A stretch of DNA of 21,042 bases. It comes from Isotricha intestinalis. Its lineage: Eukaryota; Ciliophora; Litostomatea; Vestibuliferida; Isotrichidae. Under the pieces are notes generated by a model, which was not told the DNA's origin, did not search any database, and saw only the letters and a list, made by a program, of their open reading frames with translations. Positions within the stretch are counted from its first letter, which is position 1; each line of letters starts with the position of its first letter. Below are positions 1-12,100 of this stretch, in pieces. The stretch covers positions 1 to 21,042 of the forward strand of contig JAJJLU010000724.1 of the NCBI GenBank assembly GCA_023807065.1, written 5' to 3'. A program made the position numbers and the translations under genes.

Positions 1-180
1 GAAGACACCTTGGATGAAAATTCAAATGATAATTCTGAAAATACTGTGGATGAAAATTCAAATGATAATTCTGAAGATACTGTGGATGAAAATTCAAATG
101 ATAATTCTGAAGACACCTTGGATGAAAATTCAAATGATAATTCTGAAAATACTGTGGATGAAAATTCAAATGATAATTCT
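1..180 (+). repeat. 36-bp coding tandem repeat with 108-bp higher-order period
   Basis: There are five perfect-length 36-bp units (1-36, 37-72, 73-108, 109-144, 145-180). Each encodes E-[DN]-T-[LV]-D-E-N-S-N-D-N-S. Unit 4 is identical to unit 1 and unit 5 to unit 2, so the array was copied as a 3-unit, 108-bp block. It degenerates after 180 into a Glu/Asn/Lys-rich linker. Because the window opens inside the array, the true copy number is unknown and the left edge may be an assembly break. Confidence 0.95.
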
Positions 181-3100
181 GAAGAGAGTACAAATAAAAA
201 CAATGAAGAAAATAAAGAAATATGTGACCCAACTAAAAAATGGACAGTTCAGAAAGAAATAATAAAATACTGTACAATATCATCAGAAGAAGAAGAATTT
301 TTATTAGAAGAAGAAGAAGGATATGATAGTTTTTATTTTCCTTTATCAACGGAACTATTAATAAAACCCCATTCTGCTTATAGAGTAAAAGTAACTGTAA
401 AATTCGAAAATGAGGAAAATATAAAAGTTACTAATGAAGAAAAGTTTAAAGGACAAGTGAAAACATCTTATTCACAATATATTGCACAAAAAATCATTAA
501 TTATGAAAATAAAGAATCTCCATTTTATTGTAGATATCCAGACTTAAATGGTCAAAACAATTTTCCAAGTAAATATAATCCAACAAAAACAAATTTTGAA
601 ATAAGATTATCGTCATCTGATGATTTATATGTTTCATCATATGAAGCAATGGCATATCGAAAAGATCAAATAAATATTAATAATTCATCATTAACATATA
701 ATGGATTGTATGATTCATGTGATAAAAATGAACAATGTATTGATTATTTCGGTTGTTTTAATCCAGAAAAAAAATGCAAAGAATGTAAAGATTATAAATG
801 TATTGATTGTGATGAGAAAGGATGTTTAAGATGTCCTCCAAATGCAATTGATGAACATTGGAAAAATAATGATGGTAATTATATTAATGAATGCCATTTT
901 GCTTTCATTGATTTATCTAATTTTTATTTTGTTGGAAAAGAATATGATACAGATGCTTTTGTTATTGAAAATGTTCCTCCTGTCATTCATTTTAGATTTA
1001 CTTTTGATTTTTGGTTTTATTTTGATGATTATTCTATTTTAAATGATGAAGTTCATGTAGAAGTAATATATAAAGATTTCATGACTATAGCATTGACCAA
1101 AGAAAATAATAATTTATTTGCTTACTGTATTCCTTTAGAATGGATTTATGAATTTAGTTTTGATTATAATATTGATTTTTATAAAGAAAAATTAATTGAT
1201 TATATTGAAAAGATTGGGGCTCCTTATTCTAAATATAATTTAGGAACCGAAGATAAAAATTGGGTTTATGTGAAATGTGGTTATAATATTGATAATAATA
1301 AAATGTATATTAATGATAACCCCGAAAGTTTTTTTCCTATTAAACAAATATATGTTAGTGGGCTTGATTTAAAGCAACAAAATGCTCTTTTTGAAATGAA
1401 AAAATTTTATGGACCAAATAATAAAACTTCAATAAGATTTCAAGGATTTAATTATTTAAATCCAATAGGACCAGCATATACATTTATTAGAAATGTTAAT
1501 ATATTCAGAGAATATATGCCACAAAATATTGATTTAAGATATTTTAATTTATATCAATTTGATTTCGATGAGTTTCCTCAATTATTATTTAGTGTTCCAT
1601 TTGATGATGTTTATTATAATAAAAATATTACAAGTTTAAGAAATGGTACACGTGTGTATATAAAAAAAATTAAAAAAGAAAATGGAAAAATGGAGTTTAA
1701 GAAAATTGATGAAATAAAACCAGTCAAAAATAAAAACTTTGAAGAATTTATATATTATGTCTATGATTTTTCAGACAAAAATTCAGAAATAAAACAAGAA
1801 AAAAATTTACATTTAATGTTAGATAAAACTACTAATGTCACAACTAATAAGATATCAAAACGAATTTTCTTCCAACCAAAAAAATACTTTCAAAGATTAA
1901 ACTTACTACATAAGAATACTCAATTTAAAGATTGTGATTCAAGTAATCCAATATCAATTTTATGTAATCCAGGAGAATTTTGTTTATCAGATTATAAAGC
2001 ATATATATGTAACGATAGTTCATATTTTTATTTAGATATAAATAAACTAGAATGTAATGAATATTGTGATAATGGATATATGAGACCTCCAAGATATAAT
2101 TTATATGATAAAAGGCAATATTGTTCAGCAAAATGCCCAGAACATAATAATTGTCCTTCACATAATTTATTTTATACCAGTCCAATAACTTACTTTAAAT
2201 GTTATTCTGGTTTTTTTAATATGTATTATAAATGTTATGGTGAAAATGATGTTATTAATGACAGAGGAAAAACTGCGATACATTTTGGTAATAAAACAAA
2301 TAGTCATAATATTTACATTCCTTTAAAAAATGAAAATGAAGAACCTTATGATAGTTATGTTATTGATGTTTGGATTTATCCAGATTTAAGATTTAGGGAA
2401 TTTGGATATGAAGATGATATAAAAAAAAAAACCTCAAAAGATATGATGAGATATTTCAATACAACTATATTTATGACAAATAGTTTAAAATTTATTCTTG
2501 GTGGAGCTTCTGAAGAGAAAGAAGATAATGAATATCCATTTGAATCAATTTTAAACATGAAAAAAGATGGATCAATTCAAAAACTTTCAACAAGTGATAA
2601 ATTTAATCTAAACAATTGGAATCATTTAATTTTTAGTATAGATCATTTAATAGATAATCAATATGAATATTTTGCTTCATATAATCATCAACAATACTTA
2701 TATCAAATGAAAAGAGTAATATTAACCCAACCTATTTATCTTAAATCTATAATTTTTTGTAACAAAGACCAATATATGATTGATGAAATAAAAGATTTAT
2801 GTTCAGAAATTGAATGGTTAGACGGTTATTATAGAAATATTAAAATAATAGATATAACTGGTTCAAGTAGATATGCAGCTTTTTATTCATATCAATTTGA
2901 AGAAAATTTAGTTTCTTTTGTTAAACATCATTATATATATAACTTAGAATCAATTAGTAATAATATTTTAAAAGATGAATATGGGGGGAAAGATGGTTTT
3001 GTTATTTTCCCAAACAATACTGATAATAGCATTAATCCTGATAACACAAATTTAATTAATTATGAAATCAATTTTACTCCACAAGATGCTTTTAATCAAT

Positions 3101-6100
3101 ATCAAAAATCATTTGTTCCTAAATATTCTTTAAATAATGATAGTAAATTTGTAAATGTTTCTTTTATTGAATTTAAACAATGTGAAATTGCAGTTGATAA
3201 AGATAGATGTTTAAAATGTATTAGTACAAGAGGAATGCAATCAAATCATTGTTATGGAGATGAAAATCAAACAGAAACAGAAAGCGATATTTATAATATT
3301 TTTAAAAATCCAGCTGAAAATGCACCTGAAATACTATCTTTTGATATAAATGCACAAAAATTAAAAAGTGAAAGAGCAATAACTGTTTTTTTCTTTATTA
3401 AATTATATGGTTTTGTTGAAGAAGTGAAAAAAACTGATAAAAAAGAAATAAAAATTATAATCTTAGATTCAGAATCTAATTTATATTTAGCATATAACAC
3501 AGATAGAGAACACCAATCATTAGATTTTAAATTAAATGAAAGAGTAATTTTTAGATATGACCAATTTAGAGAAAGTTTCTTTGGTCTTTGGATTCCCATA
3601 TCAATCACAGTATTCAGAGAATATAATAGAACTTTTACAATGAATATGGTATCTGCATCAATGCAATATAAAACTCTAGGTTTTAATATGGGAGGTGGAA
3701 ATGTAGAACTATTAACTGAATTTCCAAAAATAAATATAACTGAATTTTCTATAACAAATAAATGGATCGGTTTACTTAGTGATGTTAAAATTTTTAATAC
3801 ATTTATATTAAATGCATGGGGAATAGTTAAATTTCATAGTGAAGATGAAGTAGCTAAAAAGCCTTTTAAACAAATTGATTTTAAAATTAAAGGAAGTACT
3901 ACAGAATGTGTAAAACAATCAGATCTAAGTATGGATTTAGGATATACTTTAAAAGTAAAATGCGTTCCTGATTTTAATCCACATTGGGTTAAATGTTCAT
4001 CAATGACTATTAATGGTCATTATTGGGATCAAGGTGAAATTTATGGTTTTTGCATTGATGATTGTGGAAGTGATTTACATCCTCGTAAATGTTTAGGTAA
4101 TACTTGTTATTTAGGTAATTGTACTAGTCGTAGTTATATTAATGGTGCTTTTGAGTATAAAACTGATTTGTTTAAAAATTTTTATTGTACTATTAAAAGT
4201 GAAAAAGATAATGATAAAAATACTCTTTATAGACTCCAATCAACTCCATTATATCACTTTGATTGGAACAGATTCAGTCATGCAGAAGGTACTAATATAT
4301 TAAGTCCTATTGATACTTATTCCATAGATTTTTGGTTTTATACTCAAAATTTTAGAAATGTAAGATATCCAAAAGACAAATTTAATTCTGGGGAGAATAA
4401 ATATACTAATTCAAATCAGAAATACAAAACATATACACATAATTTTGATAATATTGTTATTATCTGGGATTATCATACATATGTTAAAGTATATTATAAT
4501 AGAACAAATGGTTATTATTATGCACAATGTATTCCATTGTATGTAATAAATCATCCTGAATATACATCAACTTTTGTAAATGAAATTAATTTAACAGTAA
4601 GTCATCATAGTTGGATTCATATAACATGTGGTGCTCATCTATCAGAAAATGCAACATATTTAAGTAAAGACGATAATATTAATCAACAATTTTTTATTCC
4701 TCCCATAACAATTCCAACTAATAAAAATGTAACATTAGTAATTGATGAGAATAGTCCAAGAGGATATGGTGTGACAGCAATAGGTGACTTACGTTTATGG
4801 AAATGTTATTCTTGTGCACAAAGTAAAAAATATTTTGATTATCGAAAAAGTGATATATCATTCGCTAATGCATTACATAGTTTTGATAATAGAAGATATA
4901 CAGGAACAACATACACAAGAAATGATTCTTTCTCTGATCAAGCAGGTAATGCAAAGGGATATATTAAATTCCAAGAAACTGATTATCCAGGAGTGAATAT
5001 TTTGGATTCTGTTGGTGGTTATCCTCAATGTAATGAATATCATTATAATTATTTATATGGCTCAAGTTGTTACACTCAATTTAATGTTGCAAGATTAAAA
5101 GAATTTGAAATTAAAATTCCTTCAAGTAGAAACGGAAGATATTCAATGGCATTTTGGACTTATATAGATGTAAGTAGTGAATTAGCCTCTGGAATGAATA
5201 TTATATGGGGAAATCATTTAAGCATTACTTTGATTAAAGACAAAAGTAATCCAAATATAATTTTAGGAATTTGTTTTCCTCAAGCATATAAAGATAAAGT
5301 TGATGGTTTAAATGGAAACGATATATATGATTTATATGATAAAACAGATAATAAAGAAAGAGCAGATTATCCTGATTCAAGTGGTATATGGATTTATGTT
5401 AGATGTTCAGTTGATCATACCAGATATCTTTATAATATGTATGGAACCACTGGAGATAAAGTTCTAATTGGAGATTCTTTGTATGGTAATGTTAAAAATC
5501 ATAGACCATTTAGATTTTTTAATTGGAAAACAAATTATACTATTAAATTTCAAAATGCATATCAAAATAATGCCAGAATCTTTTTAAGACAAGTGAGACT
5601 TTTTAAGGAATTTATGGATAGTAGAATAGATGGAATGAAATACATTGAAGTAGCTTCTTCTGAAAATTCACATATATATCCTGTAGTTTTTACAATGGAT
5701 TTTATCGAAAATGAGTATATTAACAGTATTACTTATTATTTAAAGTATAGAATAAATAATGAATATTTTGATTTTGAAACAAACAAAATTGTTTACCTTT
5801 ATCAACGGTTACATTGGAAGAGTGATATGTTTCCAGGCTCGCAGTATAAAGATTATGGAACTTATCCTGATTTATATGTTCAGAAATTTTGCCAAGCAGG
5901 TCAAACATCAGATGGTAAAATGACATGCACTGGAAAAAGTGTCAAATATGGATTAGATAACAACAATCATTTTTTTTTTCCAACTTCTAATCGTACATAT
6001 TTAAATTTAGATACTCTACAAGTTACAGCAGATTGTGAAACTTCATGTAGAAATGCAGATTCATTACCATTTAATGCTTATTGTTTATTTAAACCTACTG

Positions 6101-9100
6101 ATAATAATAATGTTGATGTTTGTCCTACAAGCTATGAAAATGCGGGGACTTATGATGATTACAAACAAAATTTTAAATGTAAAGATGGATACACCAAAGT
6201 TTATTATGAGTGTATAAAAAACGATTTAGTTTCAAAAAGTGCAATATATTTTTCTGGGTTCTTGTCTTTCCCATCTTTAATTTTTGAAGATTCATCCTCT
6301 TCCTCAAATTATTACATTGAATTTTGGTTCAAAATTGATTCTTTAAATTTAAGAGAAGAAAATTATGATAATCAAACATATTTTTTTGCTTATCCTCATC
6401 ATATAATAAAAAAAATTGATAATCAAAAATTTCAATACATATATTATTTAGAAAAAAATGAAAGTAGTAAAGAAAATGAATTAGTTTCAATTTCAAATTA
6501 TGAATGGAATAAAGTGGTTATTGAAAATTTATATGATAAGAAAAAAAAAAAATATAAAATTGGGATATATGTGAATTATAAAACCTCACCTGATTTTTCT
6601 ATTGAATTATCAAATCAATATAAAATGCAATTTACAGGTATATTATTTTGCAATTATGATTTTGAACAAAATTGTACTCTGGCAGAAAACAATTTTACAA
6701 CTCTTCATTGGGGAATGGCATGGTATAAAAATATAAAAGTGTACAGTGGAGAAGATGTAAATATATATTTATTAAATGTATTATCTGATAATCGATTAAC
6801 ACCAAATATTCATTCATTAGAATATCATTGGCCTTTTTCCGCAGATTACATTAATTATAATTATGTTAAAGAAAGATTAAACCCCACTATAAATGATATG
6901 AAAATATTCAATTGGACTTTTTCTTATTTTGATGATGAAATAAGGGAAAATTATTCAATTGAAACTTATGATTATTCTTTAACACATCCTGGGACTTTTA
7001 TAATTGGCCCAACAACTGATAACACAAATTATTCTTTTGATAATTGTGATTCAGCTTGTAAGAGATGTTATTCTATTAATAATAATGACTGTTATGAATG
7101 TAAAGATGGATATATTTTATATAATAAAATTTGTAAAGAAAAAACAGGATATTTTTTCCAAACCCCATTAAAAGATAGAAGTATTGAACAAGTTGAAATT
7201 AAAAAAAAAGTAATAGATAATCAATATAATTTTGATTTGGAGAATACTAATCCTATTACAATTACTATTTGGATTAAATTTTTTGGTATTGATAATGATT
7301 TTTTAAAATCCAGAGAAAAAAAAGAAGATTTGGAAAGTGGAGTTGAAAGTGAAGAAGAAAATGAAGAGATAGAAGACAAAGAAAAAGAAAATAATTTCGA
7401 AGAAGAAAATGAAGCAATTCAAAAAGAAAAAAAAGTAATAGTTAGAGATTATAATTGGCCTCTTTTTTATTTATATAATAAAGACACTTATCTAACTTTT
7501 AATTTTAAAACAAAAACCTTAGATTTTATTATTTATAATGAAAATAGTTTCACTCCTATTCCAAAAGAAAAGGAAAATGATTATGAATATGAATTTGAAA
7601 ATGAATATGAAAGTGAAGGTGAAAATGAAAATGACGGTGAAAAAGAAAATAATGATAATGAAAATAAAAATAATAATGAAAATGAAAATGTGGGAAATCA
7701 ATTTGAAAATAAAGAACAAAAAGAAGAAGATGAAAAAAAAGAAGATGAACAAGAAATAGAAGATGAAAAAAAAGAAGTAGAAGATGTAGAAGCAGAAAAA
7801 GAAGTAAAAGAAGAAGAAGAAGAAGAAGAAGAAGAACTCCAAAATGTACCTATTATAGCATATACTATGGATATGAAACAATATTATGGAGTATGGGTTC
7901 ATTTTGGAATATCAAAATATACAAGTAGTCCAGAAATAGAAAAAACATTTCCACATATGTTTAATTTAATGTTTGATAAAATAATAATCCCTCCATTACC
8001 CATATTTAATCCTTCAAAAGTTCCAGTTTATATTAATAATTTTATATTTAATACAAAACCAATTGTTCAATATGCTTATTTAAGGTTTTATAGTAATTTT
8101 TGGTTTGGAAATTATGGTCATGTGACAGCTGAGCCAATAACAGTACAAAAACAATTATTATATTCTGCTAATTTATTTTTAGAATATAATTCATGTATTA
8201 AAAATGATATTTTAGAAGTTGAAATTCCAGATATTAAAAATAAAATTAATTGCTTTAGTGATTATTTACCTTATGAATTAAAATGTGGAGATGATAATTT
8301 ATATTTAGATTTAAATTTAGTTGATAATAACTTCTGTGATAATTGTGATAACATATGTCAATTAAATTGTTTTGGAAATGATAAAGACAAATGTACTTGT
8401 GACATTATCTCAGGATTGTATTGGGTTGGTGCAAATCAAGATTATTCTAAATATAAATGCCAAAAGATTGAAAATATTAATTTTGCTTTATATAACGAAT
8501 TCAATTTTAGAGAATTAGATATTGTGGAAAATAACGAAAAAGCAATTTATTTTTGGTTAATTGTTTATGAATATTTAAAAAATAATTTTGATTCAATATA
8601 CATTATATGGGACAAACATATGAAAATTACAGTTGAGAAAAAAAAATCAAAAAAATTATCATTGAAATGTTATCATGATGTAGATTTAACTGATGATTCA
8701 GTTTCTTCGGATTATATAGAAACAGTTATTTCTTTTGGTGAATGGAATTATATTAGATGCCAAGCTGATATAAATAATAATCTCTTTAAATTAAATGGAA
8801 ATGAAGTTACATATACTCCTGCAAAATATAAATATTTCTATACTTCATCTTTAAAAATTAAAGATACTTCAAATGTAAATTATGGATTTTCTTTCATAAG
8901 AGAATTAAAATTATATTCATCTTATAATTTTGATTTTTGGGATGACAGCAGAGTAATTTTAAATAAAGATTCTTTCCCTTATCTACTTCATTATTTCCAA
9001 TTTATTAAAACCAATAATAATTTATCATTAGAACAAACATCAGACATTATTAAAGAAAATAAATATAATATTCCACCATTAAAGGAAGGTAGAATAGGAT

Positions 9101-12100
9101 ATAATTATGTAATAAATTATAATGAATTAGTATTATGTGATATAGGCTTTTGTTATAATGAAGAATTAAATGAATGTGAAATATGTATTGATCCAGATTG
9201 TATCATTCCAAAAAACAAAGAAAAGAAATGTTTAAAATGTCCTTTGAACAAAAAATATTTACATGATGATGATACATGTACAAATGAATGTGGAAACAGA
9301 TATGGGACAGTTGATTATTTATTACAATGTCGAAGATGCCATGAATCATGTGAAACTTGTTTAAATGAAGATAGAAAGAAGTGTACTTCATGTCATACAA
9401 TATATCATTTAGTTCCAGATTTGAATTTATGTGTTGAAAATTGTGAAGATTATTATTTAACAAATTTAGTAGATGTTCCTAATATGTGTGGCCCATTTAA
9501 TTGTCATGGTAATATTATTGAGCCTATAATTTTAAGTGATGAATATGATTATAATATTAACAATGATGATTATAAAGAAAAAATTATTGATCGAGACAAT
9601 TTCAATACTATTAAAGCAGAAATTGTTAGGAGTACATCTGATATATATGAACATTTATGGGAATATAATAGATTGGAAACAATAGAATTAAATTTAGAAC
9701 ATAGAAATTATAAAGATGAAAATGATTTTCCTGATGAATCGCCTTTTGAAGATAATGCAGATTTAAGCCAATTAGAAGTTAATATTAAAAAGGAATATTT
9801 TAAATATGGATTTAAATATGTATTCTATTTAAATGTTTATAAATATAATGAAGATAGAACGAAAGCTGTAATAGTACCTCTTAAATTTATTTTAATAATG
9901 GGTGATTATCCTCTCTTAGACAAAATTTATTCAATGCCCTCTACTGGATTTATTGGGACAAATTTTCTTGTAACTTGTAAACAATGTTCTGATTTTAAAA
10001 CTGATTATAATGAGTTGGAATATAAATTTACTTATCTTGAAAACAGTGATTATTTAAATAATATTGATGATCCAAATGAAATTCTTCTTCAAGATTGGTC
10101 TCTAAAAAGTGAACTAATTTATGGTTTTGACAAAATGAATCCAATTTCAAAAGAAGATAACAAATATTATATAAAATGTTATTGTAGAAATGAATTTAAT
10201 TTATTTAATTCAACTTCTATTTCTATTCAAGTGATAGACAAAAACGAATTAAATAATCAATACACTATTACCGATGAAATCGATGATATTTTTTCATTTA
10301 ATACAGAATTATCAGAAGAAGAATTATCTGATAGAGTTCAATTACTAGTTTCTTTATATCCAGTTGATGTTGGATATTTAGATAGAACTGAAGTCACAAA
10401 TTATGATTTAAATGGAGTTGAAACTCAAACACTTAATTTATATGAACCTATTCCAGTTCAAAATGATTATAATTGTAATAAAAAAGGAAGTAGTTATTTA
10501 ATATATAAATTTTTACATTGTATCTGTGAAGATGAATATTTAGGAAATTTATGTCAAATTTCCAGTGAAGTTTATAATAAATTACTTCCTGTTTATAAGA
10601 AGTTATATACTAAAATTTTAAATGATCAAATCACTTATAATGAATTTTTAGTTAAAGCTATTAATGATTTAGTAAAATCTTCTTCAGGGATTTTCCCTTT
10701 TAGTGAAAGAAATTATTTTATTCAAATAATTAAATTTATTGGTACTTTGATAGAAAAATTTCCTAATGATATTTTAAAGGATAATAGATATGAAATTTTT
10801 TTTAATATATATTATTATTTGTTTGAATTTGGAATTAGAGGTGTAAATCAATATAAAGCTGATCATTATTATAAAAAACATAAAAACGAAAAAGTATTTG
10901 ATGAATCAACTTTAAGAAATTATTCAATGGATGGGATACATGAATTAAATATCAAAGATTATTTTAATTCTTTAAGAGAAGGTTTAAATAATTTAGTTAC
11001 ATTTTATGCAAGTAATGAGATTGAAATTAAATATTCAAATAGAGATTTTAATATATATATTGCAATTGTAGACCAAAATTTTGATTTTGACAATTATTTT
11101 CAAAATGAATTTAATAAATATGAACCTTATGTAAATCCATCTTTATGTTTAAATAAATTAGAAAGTCAAAATCCTTTAAAAATTTATATTGGAATAAATT
11201 ATAAAATTTCTCCTTATATGTCAGATTATAATGTTTATTGGGATAACAGTTCTCCAATTATAACAATTAAATTCTTAGATAAAGATTCAAAACAAAAATT
11301 AATTTTTTCAAATTGTGATTCATATTTAAAATTTTATTTCCCAATATCTCAATATCAAATTGTAAACAGAGTAAATGAAAATAAAAACATAATTTCTCCT
11401 GAGAATCAACTTGCAACCTTCTCAAATGAATTATTTGATCCTGTGTTTATAGATAAAAATGGAAACGTATATAACACAACATTAGAAGAAAGAAGAAAAA
11501 TAAGTTTCTTACCATTTAATTTTTCATGCAGAGAAATAGTATATAAAGATTCTCAAAATGATAGAAAAAAAACTATTAATTTAGTTTCATTAGATTTCAC
11601 TGAATATACTAATGATAATTATATTATTTGTTCATCTTCAAATTTGGTTTCTGAAACTTTTAATGAATTTGTAGTTGAGTATTTTGATGTTAATATAAAC
11701 TTATCTTCAAATTCTAGATTTTTCTTTTTAAAAAGAATTGAATTATTTAAAAATAAAAATAATTATATCAAAAATCCTATACCTTATTATTACAGTTCAT
11801 TGATAATTTTTGGATTTTTATATCTTATTATTTTTAGTGTATTGAAACTCATATTTCCCATTAAATATTCTGTTGAAAATAATTTAAGAAGATCGATAAT
11901 AAGTCAAAATCTTCCTTATGAGAATTTAAATGATTATGATTTATATGAAAATATTAAAATATCTCCAAATGATAAACACAAATTAGAGAAAGAAAAAAAT
12001 CTAAAAAAAGTACCACCATTATATTCAGATATACAAATTAATAGAATTATACCAATCCAAAAAGAATCAAGAAATGAAAAACAAAGTAAATATAATAAGA

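Noticed and set aside
14..262. A second plus-strand frame over the N-terminal repeat (M-K-I-Q-M-I-I-L-K repeats)
   Set aside because: A 36-bp repeat stays open in other frames by periodicity. The main frame continues for 13 kb and has domain structure.
7519..7902. A 127-codon minus-strand frame rich in Phe and Ile
   Set aside because: It is the mirror of the (GAA)-rich acidic coding stretch; poly-Phe simply reflects TTC repeats.
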